Shown here one piece after another: positions 1 to 9,892 of a stretch of 14,625 nucleotides of DNA. The notes under the pieces are model-generated. The model saw only the letters and a list, made by a program, of their open reading frames with translations, had not been told where the DNA came from and made no database searches. The position numbers were made by a program, and so were the translations under genes. The stretch is taken from NCBI GenBank assembly GCA_002284615.2, contig MU069834.1, positions 207,425-222,049 on the forward strand, given 5' to 3'. Position 1 is the first letter of the stretch. Each line of letters opens with the position of its first letter. The DNA is from Dunaliella salina (Eukaryota > Chlorophyta > Chlorophyceae > Chlamydomonadales > Dunaliellaceae).

Positions 1-135
1 CCTGGCTGGGTGTGCCCAGTATAGGTTTTGGGGGCCCTCTGATGAAGCACCTACTATCTTGCTAGTCAGGGACCCTTTCTTTGATGCATACAGCCTGTGG
101 TCTGCATGGACTTGTTGTCCTTTTCTTTCTTCCTT
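1..135 (+). repeat. Dispersed repeat, copy 1 of 3 (left end cut by window)
   Basis: This stretch aligns by eye with 10441-10572 and 12951-13062, all in the same orientation. Shared blocks are GTaTAGGTTTTGgGGGCC, a central TTGCTAGTCAGGGACC, then AATGCA/GATGCA, GGCCT-like blocks, and a T/C-rich end (TTGTCCTTTTCTTTC here). Copies look roughly 70% alike. There is no reading frame and no tRNA-like B box, so I cannot say whether it is a SINE, an LTR fragment or another short element. Confidence 0.6.
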
Positions 136-176
136 TCCTCGTGTGTAAGTGTGTTTGTGTGCTTGTGTGTATAAAC

Positions 177-185
177 GTGTGTGTG

Positions 186-229
<44 letters not shown>
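177..229. repeat. (GT)n microsatellite
   Basis: Nearly pure GT dinucleotides, broken once by GC at 191-192 and preceded by a degenerate GT-rich lead-in from about 149. The apparent Cys/Val-rich reading frames here are artefacts of the repeat. Confidence 0.95.
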
Positions 230-295
230 GGAAGAGCAGTCACGCTTGCAAAAGCCATTGCATGCTTGACCGTGCTCCTAGAGCGCAAGGCCCCA
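229..295 (+). repeat. Short repeat flanking a simple repeat, copy 1
   Basis: The sequence after the GT run (GGAAGAGCAGTCACGCTTGC and onward) matches 3921-3985 (GGGAGAGCAATCACACTTGC and onward), which follows a different simple repeat. The match continues through GCATGCT and GTGCT blocks. It may be the body of a short dispersed element whose upstream side is a simple-sequence tract. Confidence 0.5.
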
Positions 296-480
296 CCAAC
301 GTGGCCATGCTGTAACAGCCATCGCAAGGAATTCGGGAGGTGGCAGTCCTCTGTCCTCTTGAGGCTTGTGAGGTGCATGAGCTTGCTGGGGCGCATGAGG
401 GCACAATGGTCTACTACATGCAGATGAAGCAAGATGTTTGCTTGTGCGTTGAGGGTGCCACCTGACTGTTGTGCGCTTGG

Positions 481-1301
481 TTCAGAATTCAGTCCTGTGT
501 CTGGGACTCACCAATCACCAAGGAGTCTCCTTTCCCTAAGCTGGCGTAGGAAGAGCTTCCCCGGCATCCTTGAATATTCTTTCTGTCCCCTCACTTCAAT
601 TCAACTATAAAACACCCTCTGCGAGCGCATCCTTCGCAAGATGTGCATTAATTCTGGCCTGAAACGGGCATTCAAAAATGCCTACATAGCTCATGCAGGC
701 ATCTGTAAGTAGATTGAATCCAACTTTCTCATGTGAGGTATTGCACGGCAGCAGCGGGAGAGTTTTTTTGGTTCTGTGCTGTCATGGCTGGTCCATCAGC
801 CAGCTCTCTTGGCCACATGATGAATTTGGGCTTTCCCTTCCAAATTCGAGGCATGCACGACTGAACTTAAGGCATTCACGACTCTGCTTGAAACATTTAT
901 GGCTAAACTTGATTCAGAAACCAGTCCTGTGTCTGGGACTCACCATTCACCAAGGCTTCCCCAGCTTGACTCTTCTTTCTTCTCGTTCACCTCTTGATTC
1001 ATCTCTGAAACACCCTCTGTGTGCGCGTGCTTACCTTGATGTGCATTGAATTTGGCCTGTCTTGCCATGTAGTGAGTGCCTAAACAGGCATCTGTAAGTA
1101 GCTTGAATCCAGCTTTCACATGTGAGGTATTGCTCTGTAGCAGCAGGAGAGTCTTTCTGTGTCCTGTGCTGTCATGGCTGGAGCATCAGCCAGCTCTCTT
1201 GGGCCCATGATTAATTTTGGCTTTCCCTTCCAAATTCGTGGTATGCACGACTGATCTTAAGGCATTCACGACTCTGCTTGAAACATTTATGGCTAAAGTT
1301 G
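481..1301 (+). repeat. Tandem duplication, two units of about 432 and 389 bp
   Basis: Unit 1 (481-912) and unit 2 (913-1301) share an ordered set of blocks: CAGTCCTGTGTCTGGGACTC at 490 and 922, AGGCATCTGTAAGTAG at 697 and 1086, GTGCTGTCATGGCTGG near 776 and 1166, and GGCATTCACGACTCTGCTTG at 871 and 1261. The offset falls from 432 to 389-390, so an indel lies in the first third. No conserved reading frame runs through both units, so I treat it as intronic duplication upstream of POLD2 exon A. Confidence 0.9.
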
Positions 1302-1344
1302 AAACATGTATGACTATACTCGCGGCATTTACGACTCAATATGC
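1240..1344 (+). repeat. 21-bp degenerate tandem repeat, five units
   Basis: Five consecutive 21-base units start at 1240, 1261, 1282, 1303 and 1324. They share the pattern (G/A)(G/A)CAT-TACGACT-----T--. The first unit of the larger duplication ends with three units of the same kind at 850-912. The multiple-of-three period keeps frames open locally, but nothing else supports coding. Confidence 0.8.
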
Positions 1345-1417
1345 AGATAGTGGCACTTGCGGGCACTGTCACGTCATGGAAAATGGTGCCATGATGAACT
1401 GCCCTCCGTGGATCCTT

Positions 1418-1543
1418 GGTGACAAGCCACGCAAGCATGGATGCTTTTTTTCCCCCTCATCCAGTGCATATGGGTCCTTGGTACGAGCATCCAAACCTCA
1501 TGACTTTGATCTGGGGGGCCAGTCCTTCCTTGGCAGCAGGTGA
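1418..1543 (+). pseudogene. POLD2: Duplicated, broken copy of POLD2 exon A
   Basis: This segment repeats the following 3' splice region and exon A with a 127-bp offset (CATCCAG at 1458 matches CATCCA at 1585). Read from 1442 it gives SSSAYGSLVRASKPHDFDLG, against SSSAYGSFVRASNPHAFDLD in the real exon, and then FLGS. It ends in TGA at 1541-1543 and lacks the following TSGQ-VDD-KYS segment and its donor. No convincing CAG acceptor precedes it: the copy reads GCATGGATGC where exon A has AATGCAGGTGC. The 127-bp offset puts the two copies in different window frames. It is best read as a decayed tandem duplicate of the exon edge. A cryptic alternative exon is less likely. Confidence 0.8.
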
Positions 1544-1570
1544 CAAGGCCTGCAAATTAAATGAATGCAG

Positions 1571-1714
1571 GTGCTTGTTTCCCTCATCCAGCGCGTACGG
1601 GTCCTTTGTTCGAGCATCCAACCCTCATGCCTTTGATCTGGATGGCGTGTCCTTCCTTGGCACCAGTGGCCAGCCAGTTGACGATGTAGTCAAGTACAGC
1701 AGGCAGAACAATAG
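1571..1714 (+). CDS. POLD2: POLD2 exon A (phosphoesterase-like domain)
   Basis: The exon follows AATGCAG and starts one base before TGC-TTG-TTT-CCC (CLFP). In relatives CLFP directly follows a PQQPLHR-type motif, which I could not find upstream in the window, so the preceding exon is outside it. Forty-seven full codons carry SAYGSFVRASNPHAFDLDG, VSFLGTSGQPVDDVVKYS and RQNN. The exon then ends with AG before the donor GTAAGC at 1715. The intron is phase 2. The reading frame would hit TAA at 1716 if the donor were skipped. Confidence 0.93.
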
Positions 1715-4700
1715 GTAAGCCAGTTCAGGCTGTGCGTGGCTGACCTGCAAGTTATATTGCGTTGTGAGATGAAAGAGGATCAGTATAATGCACAGCAATG
1801 AACAGGAGGGTGTGAGGAATAAAATGTGGGCGGGATCAGGCAAAAGCGGGGCCCAGCCCAAAAATCAATTGCTCATGGGTTGTTGAATTGAATGCTATGG
1901 GGTATCTCTAAATACACGTGCCCAAAGGACAAATTCAGAGTGATACGGTACCATGAAAAGGTGTGGTGACGAAAACAGCAGTTGCTCAGAAGGAGGCTTG
2001 CAGCCAGCTGAGGTTGGGCTCCCACATGCATGAGCAGTGCACCTTTCCAGATGTACCCTGATGTGCACAGACTACAAATGCACAAGCCCTTTTGTCAAGA
2101 CGACTGGCTGCTTGCCAAATTTTTTGGGCAGAGTGTTGATCAAAAATGTTTTTTTCCTGCGTTTTTCTTTTTTGGCAAAGCCCCATTCGTGGAGCGTAAG
2201 CCCGAAGGTGTGGCTGTTTCTTGGTGGAATTCACACCTGTCACCTAAGAGCGTAAGCCCCTAGGTTTGGCTGTTTCCCAGTGAAGTTCACACCTGCCGGC
2301 TTGGCCCGCCCAGCGCACCCTCCGTCCTGACACCCGGCATGTAGACCAAGCCAAAAAGTTTTTGCAGCACTGCAGTGTCAGTTTAGTGGGAGAAGCCCTG
2401 TGCATAAAGCTCTGGAACACCCCTGTCTGGTAGCTGAGCAGAAGGTGGCCAGCATGGCCTGTCCGGTGCACCCCACGCCTTGAAACTCAGCATGCAGACC
2501 AACAAAAAAGTTTTTGCAGCACTGCAGTGTCAGTTTAGTGGGAGAAGCCCTATGTATAAAGCTTTGGAACACCCCTGTCTGATGGTAGCTGAGCAGAAGG
2601 TGGCCAGCATGGCCTGTCTGGTGCACCCCACGCCCTGAAACTCGGCATGCAGACCAATAAAAAAATTTCTTGAAGCACTGCAGTGTCAATTTTGTGGGAG
2701 AAGCCTTGTACAAAAAGCCCCAAAATCCTCCTATCTGGTAGTTGAGCAGAAGGTGGCCAGCATGGCTTGCCCAGCGCACTTCCCGTCCTGACACTTGGCA
2801 TGCTTAACAACAAAAAAAAGTTGCCGGGGAATTTGTGTTTGGGTGGCCAGGCAACGGGCGCTGCCGTCGGAATATTTTGGTAGCCACGAGAAGCTGACGT
2901 GTCCCGGCCCCCCGCCTGGGCCCGCCTACGAAACAGCCACCTCAGGCCCCCGGAACAGCACCAATGTTGAGGTCTCCATCAGCATACACATGCCCACGCA
3001 GCGCTGCTGAATCTGGGGTCTGGGGATGGTCTGTTCCGGGAATTCCACTCTTAATTGTTCCAGCTTGCCGCTTAGCCAGCAGATTTACATAATTTCGATT
3101 TGGATGTGATTTTAGTTCATGTTAGTTGGTGTGATGAGCATCGCAACTGGAGGGGTGCGCGCACAGAAGCTCGCTTATGCAATGTGGAATTGCTCCTGCA
3201 ACCCTGCCCTATTGTGTAGGTGAAAGGGCCTCTGGAGCACAGCCCGCTATTAACTGTGGAAGGGTGTAAGTGAGCAAGGCTGGCTGTGAACAGCAAGCAT
3301 GGTACGCTCAAGTGTGTATGTATGCATGAACAAGGCATGCATTGCCGCAGGAAGTTATGTTGAGGAGTGGTGTATGGCTCTTCTGTTCCAGGTCCAGGAG
3401 AAGGTGGGCAAAACGGGGTCAGGTTGCATGGCTTGACCTGAATGGCATTTGCAGCACTGAGTTCTTGCAGGCATGCAGCAAACATCACGCGCAATGGGTT
3501 GGATGCGGCAATCATGATGCAGAATGTAAGTAACAACCTTCATGCATCATGCACAACCTCAGCAGTAATACGCACTGCGATGCATGTAGTAATCCATGCT
3601 GCAATGCCCACAACCGTGCATGCATGAATCTATGCAGCAATACATACAGCCATATATGCAGTGATGCATGCAAAGATGCATACCGTAATGCGCGCAACAA
3701 TGTGCAAAGCCATGCATGTAGTAGTGCACTGTGGAATGCATACCGCAAACACTAAGCAGAATTCTGCCATGACGCAAACATGGTGCGGAATTCTGCAAAT
3801 CTCTGTGCACTATGCACGCACACAGCATGCAGCAATGGGCACAGCCATGCATGCATGAATCCATGCAGCAGTGCACACATGCATGCAGTAATGCATGCTG
3901 CAGTGCACATAGCAACGCTCATTGGGAGAGCAATCACACTTGCACATGCATCATGGCATGCTCAAGTGCTGTTAAGGGTGCTGCGTCTCTTGCACGTCAA
4001 GAGAGTTGAGACTGACATCATCAGTCAGTGAGAGACTGGCTTTGCCAATTTTTCAGGGTCCCTTGCGACGCTTTCCCCACTTGTCTTTCCCTCCCTTCAT
4101 AGAAAGGTGGTTGATGCTCCTTGTGGCGAAATGCCTGACTGATGTCCAGACGTGCCTTCCATAGGCTGTGAAAGGTTCGTCTCGCCTATGCCTGAGCCCA
4201 TGTGCCAAAGATATGTGGTGTTCTGAGAGTTGTTCCACCTACATTTGCCCATCCTATTAGTTCAAATCATATCCAGCCTCCTCTGTGCTGTAAGGGATGT
4301 CCCAAAGGTAGGAGTTGTGCCCGTCTGTCAGATTCATATATACAAACCCACGTGCAATCCCAAGATACGCGCCCCCTGCACAGCACTTGCTAAGTGTGCC
4401 AGCCCAGTACGCATTGCCTTAGTCTCCACTGAGTGTGGAATTGGACTGCCTCTCCCTGTGTTTACAGAGGGAAGCCTCTTGCCTGCAAACAGCGTCTGCT
4501 GGGCCTCCATCCAAACAGGAGCTCTCATGTGAGACATGCACCCTGGCCAACATTTCATACATGTCCTCTACTCTGACTTAAACCTCCATTATGTCATCTC
4601 GTAATATATCGGTCATAGTGCGTGTGTTCAGCTTCATAGCACATCTTGGTTTCGGGTGTGTGTTGCACTCAACTAAGAACCTCGCTGGCCTGTGAGGAGG

Positions 4701-7700
4701 TGTGCCTCGATTACGAGGGTGTGAGGCAGCAATTTTCAGGAGTCAAGTGTGTGAAGATGTCCCAGGGAGGCTGAGCCCTTAAAAGAGGGTGTACTTGCCT
4801 GCGGCTGTCTCGGAATGCTCATGCATAGGGTTGGCCATCCACACGAGCCATATGGTCCTCCCCACGGCTGGACCCACTCCTGCCTAGGCAAATGAATATC
4901 ATGAAGCTTTCAACAACATATCTTTCCAGTTACTGCATTATTCCAGGACCTAAAGAATGCGTTGGATAGCTTATAATTTGCTCTACAAGAAGGTGCTAAA
5001 AGGACGCCTTGGGCTGCAGTGTGTGGCCAGCAGGAAAGAAAATGAGGAAATGAAGGGCACACGTCTACCTACAAATCGGTGTGCCAATTTCCAGCCAGGC
5101 CACCGATTGACCCCATTCAAGTTTTGTTAGGAGCATCATCATTGCCCACAAGTCTGGTGCGGAGCTGGGTGGGATCCAGCCCTGCATGGCTGAGCTTGAG
5201 AGCAAAACGTGCCAAAACGTTGCCAAAAATGCAAAAAGATGTCTACCTACAAATCGGTGTGCCAATTTCCAGCCAGGCCACCGATTGACCCCCTTCAACT
5301 TTTGTTAGGAGCATCATCGTTGCCCCAAACTCTGTGCCAAGTCGGGAGTGCATTCCGGCAGCACATGCAAGCTGATGGGGGTCCTCTTCCCTTCCGCGCC
5401 CATAGCCGTCCCGACAGGTCACCTGACCTGCACGCTCCCCAGTGCCCCCCGGCAAAATCTGACTCTGCAGCTCGATTAGACGACCAAATATCAGCTTAAG
5501 TCCAGGAGCGCTAATTGTTGGGTGCAAGTTCGAAAATCCACTTTTTCCAGCCAAAATGGGTGCAAGACAGCCTTTGAGCCACCCAGGGCACCTCCACATC
5601 CCAACTTTTTAGCCTATCTCAATGCTTGGGACAAAAAAACATGTTTGGTCATGTTTGGTATACTCAGGGCACACAGACTCGCATGCCAAAAGTGCACATG
5701 CCACAATGACACTGGAAGGGGGGGTCCGGCCGCGGCGAGAACCAAAGATAAATATTTCGTAGTGGTCAAGACGCTGTACGGTATATGTATATATTTAGTT
5801 GGCCAATGCCGTGTAAATTTGCCGTATGTATCTGCATTTTTGGAGGGAAAATACAATACATATACAATATTATATATACAATATATGTACAAAAATAGAA
5901 ATTTATATATACATTTTGTATGTATGTTGTATATATGTTGTACATATATTTATACACATTTTGTACATATATTGTAAATATGATATACATATTGTATTTT
6001 CCTGCAGAAATGCTGATATGACCAGCAAATTTACACGGCATTGGCCAACCCTAATCATGTGCCATTCCTTGAACTGCATGCTGGCTGTTGTTTGTTTATT
6101 AAACTACATGCTGAAATACAGGATTAGCAGAGTCTTAGAGCAGCACCTGCTTACCATCATCGCAAGTATCCTCAAAGCAGCACCGCACCATGCATCTCGC
6201 TCCTTCCTTCCTTGTGCATGATGGTAGGGTCCACGTACAAGGAAGGAAGGAAGCAAAAATGCAGCTTTAATTCCTTCCATCCTTTGTATGCGACGATGCT
6301 ATCAATTTCATTCATTTACGAGCTACATGTTGGAAGTCGTGATGAGCAGAGCCTTGGTACGGCATCTGCTCACCATCATTGCCAATACCTTTTGGGCCTT
6401 AAGCAGCACCATGCGTCTCGCTTGCTCCTTCCTTGTACGTGATAGGCTTCATGTACAAGGGTTCAAGTATAAGGGAGGAAGGGAGGAAGAACATAGCTTT
6501 CCTGCCTTGCATCCTTTGTATATGACAATGTTGTCAATCATCATGTACAAAGGATAGAACGAAGGAACTATATTCATCTTTCCTTCCTCCCTTGTGCTTG
6601 AATCCTTAGCAAGGGAGGAAGAAGGGAAATTCTGAAAATGTTCTTCCCCGCCAATATTTTCCAAATCTGACCATTCCAACCATTCAAATATCAAAAACCA
6701 TGTTCACCAAAAAATGACGAAACTCGGTTGACCCCAGATCACTCTCCTGGCCTCACCCTACTTGGCGCATGGCTCCACCCTGGGACCAATTTTCAATCCA
6801 AAATTTTTGTATTTGTAGCTCTTATTTGCAAAGATGCTAAGATCCTGCCTGTTCAAAAGTGGGAAAATAAATTAAAAGGTAGACCTTTTTTGCACCTCCT
6901 ATGCCAGATTTTCTTGAAGGTACATGGCTGGAATTCTGTGTCTGAACAATCACTGGGTCTTTTCACTCCATTTTTTTGTAATTGGTGTTCTTTTTGTATA
7001 AGGACTCCGAACCACCAAAAATCACCCCATTTGGTGCAGTGGGTGGTGAGATATGGAGCTTTGGTGGTATAAACTAGGGTCCACGCAGCGGCTGCCAGTC
7101 GGCCGTGACTGGCAAGATTTAATCAGGTGCGTTGGAGAGCATGGGCTACATTTTGGTATTAAGCTTGAACCTTGCCAGTCACGGCCACCATACACGAAGA
7201 AATATGGAAAATACACCTGTTTCGGGCCTCCGTCGCCCCCCTCCAGAAATTTACAGAGGGCAGTAGCGTCATGGCATGTCGAAAAGAGAAGTCTACGCTG
7301 GCCATATGCATGCATGGATGGGAAGGTTCCCTGACCAGCAAGCTAGCTGGGGGCTCACCAAAATGCCCTCAAAACCTACACTAGAAAGCCATGTTTTCCC
7401 AGCTCTGCGCGCTTCCGTTTGGCGACTCCTTTTTTTTGGCCTTCAGCATCAGAGCAGGCTTATATGTCTTTGCTCACAGTGGCAGCACTCACCTTTGTCT
7501 TGTGCTGTATGAAAGAAAAACTACATAGGCAGAAATTCCCCCTACATCAATTAAGGAAAAAGAGACACATTGGCTCAAAAAAGAGCCGTGAGCCCCTTCA
7601 CCACATGATTAGAAATTTTTTTTTGTGATTTTGTGGGCTTGATGCTTTTGGGCAGTGCTCACAATTGCAGCGCACGCCTTTGTCCTGTGCTGCATGATTA

Positions 7701-9814
7701 CAGGATGCTTTTCCTCCTGATTTTGCAGGCTTTCGTCTCGGGGCAGTGCACAATAGAAGCATTTGTCTTTGTCTTGTGCTGTATGATTGGAACCTTCTCT
7801 CCTGACTTCACAGACAATATGTCAAAGATCAGTGCTCGCAATGGAAGCACTCCTCTCCCATCCTCAGTTCATAATTTGAACCTATTCTGTAGGCTTACAG
7901 ACCTTCTTCCTGCTTACAGACTTTTCCCCTCCTGACCCTGCAGGCCTGATGTTTAGGGTTGGCCAAGTCCCTTTGTAAATGCCATAGGTATCAGCAAGCA
8001 GGGAAAGTTCAATTTATTTGGCATATATCTTTGGAATGGGCCAATCCTACTGGTATGATATTTAACAGCGCCTGGTTGGCACGACCTAGCTCTCAGTGGG
8101 ATCTACCCACTGCCCTAAACACTGCCTCTCACCACAAGGTTTGCTTCATCGTTTCGTCCTCAAGAAATTAGAATCTCCCAAGCACACCAGGTCCAGCTGC
8201 ATGCTTTGAGGGTGGGGTCCCAAGCAAGCCAGGCAGCTCAGGTCTTGCCCTTTTAACCATGTTCAGTCACCCATCATTTTTCCACCCAATCATCCACGGA
8301 CTAGTTCCCCAGATGTTGCAGGCTTGATGTCACGAAGCAGCACCTGCATTGGCGGCACCTGGCCTCCACCACCCCCGACACATTTGCCTCCCCCTTTTAA
8401 TGCATTGCATCTCGCACAATCATCAATGTTTTATCCTTCTGATGCCACAAGCTTGACGCCATGGAGCAGTGCCTGCATTGGCGGCACCTGGCCCCCACCA
8501 CCCCCGACACATTTGCCTCCCCCTTTTGATGCATTGCATCTCGCACAATCATCCATGTTTCGTCCTTCTGATGCCACAAGCTTGACGCCATGGAGCAGTG
8601 CCTGCATTGGCGCCACCTGGCACCCACCACCCCCGACACATTTGCCTCCCCCTTTTAATGCATTGCATCTCGCACAATCATCGATGTTTTCTCCTTCTGA
8701 TGCCACAAGCTTGACGCCATGGAGCAGCACCTGCATTGGTGCCACCTGGCCCCCACCACCCCCGACACATTTGCCTCCCCCTTTCGATGCGTTGTACCTC
8801 GCCCAATCATCCATGTTTCGTCCTTCTGATGCCACAAGCTTGACGCCATGGAGCAGTGCCTGCATTGGCGGCACCTGGCCCCCACCACCCCNGACACANT
8901 TGCCTCCCCCTTTCGATGCGTTGTGTCTCGCCCAATCAACCATGTTTTGTCCTTCTGATGCCACAGGCTTGACGTTATGGAGCAGTGCTTGCATTGGCGG
9001 CACCTGGCACCCACCGCCCCCGATACACTAGCCTCCTACCCCTTCGACGCGTTTGATCCCTTCATCATCCAGTCCACACCGCACGTGCTGTTTGCGGGGG
9101 ATCAGCCGGAGTTTGGTGTGCGCACTGTGCAAGGTGAGACGTTACAAGTTACTAAAGCCAAGACGTTACTAGGTTACAAGGCCACAAGTTTTCAAGGATA
9201 CAAGGCCTCCAGTCAAAACGACTGACTGATAGCCTGTGCAAGGTAGGTGGAGGGCTTGGTCATCCAGTCTACACCCCATGTGCTGCTGGCATGGAGCCAG
9301 CCAAAGTTCGGCGTGCGCTCTGTGCAAGGTAGGTGGAGGGCCTGTACAAGGTAAGTGAAGGGTGCTCAATTTGCATGTAGCGTGGAGATGCCAAAATCAA
9401 ACTCAGGAGCGCAGTGCTCAACAGGGTCGGTGACCTTGTCCTCGAGATGAGAAGAACGATGCCCTGTCTATTATTGGGAGAAATTAGAAGGTAACAGGGC
9501 TCTGTGGTATGCAGGCAAACTAATTTGAAAAGCTGAGGATGATGATGCAACTTTCCAATATAATTCATTGTGAGTTTGGGACAAGGACTGATCTTGAGGG
9601 TGAAGAGGGGAACGGGCCTGGAAGTGAGATGCTGAGACATTTTGGCCTGACATGCACCTCCTCGCACTGTGCAGGAGGAACCAAGAGCAACATGCCTACA
9701 GGCAATGCTTCTTGTTCAGGACAAAGTGAAAATAATTAGCTGAGCATAAACATTTGTTGATCCATTTTGTCAAACCCAAATGCTCTGCCAGCAACGCAAA
9801 TCATACTTGGTATA

Positions 9815-9892
<78 letters not shown>

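Larger units (their letters stand above)
1715..8966 (+). other. POLD2: POLD2 intron between exons A and B (7252 bp)
   Basis: Donor AG|GTAAGC, acceptor GATGCCACAG|G. No convincing gene is nested inside on either strand. The reading frames present are short, unconserved or created by repeats. Repeats are annotated separately. I see nothing specific in 1715-2191, 3011-3544, 3986-5062, 5419-5795, 6608-7100, 7187-7440 and 8050-8283. Within these, 3117-3536 (-, 139 codons) and 4334-4558 (-, 74 codons) are open but match nothing I recognise. Confidence 0.85.

Noticed and set aside
81..427. Cys/Val-rich reading frames at the left end
   Set aside because: They are translations of the (GT)n tract and have no coding support.
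2192..2798. Regularly spaced repeats as a CRISPR array
   Set aside because: Units of 153-155 bp are repeated along their whole length without unique spacers, and the locus is eukaryotic.
3117..3536. Minus-strand 139-codon ORF
   Set aside because: It has no recognisable domain and lies inside the POLD2 intron with no splice or promoter evidence.
3512..4031. Several overlapping Cys/His/Ala-rich reading frames on both strands
   Set aside because: They result from the 12-bp ATGCAT-type minisatellite, which is open in all frames.
4820..4850. TAGGGTTGGCCA as a third MITE
   Set aside because: Only one end is present. No matching inverted terminus was found within a reasonable distance.
5526..5545. 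GTTCGAAAATCC as a tRNA T-arm (B box)
   Set aside because: No matching acceptor stem, D-arm or anticodon arm surrounds it.
8431..9003. Minus-strand Gly/Cys-rich repeat ORF (190 codons)
   Set aside because: It is the antisense of the same 129-bp array, and exon B on the other strand explains it.
8324..9031. Pro-rich 235-codon ORF as a genuine repeat protein gene
   Set aside because: The DNA is a tandem copy of POLD2 exon B read one base out of frame. There is no independent start context or conserved function. It is kept only as a possible mis-splicing product.
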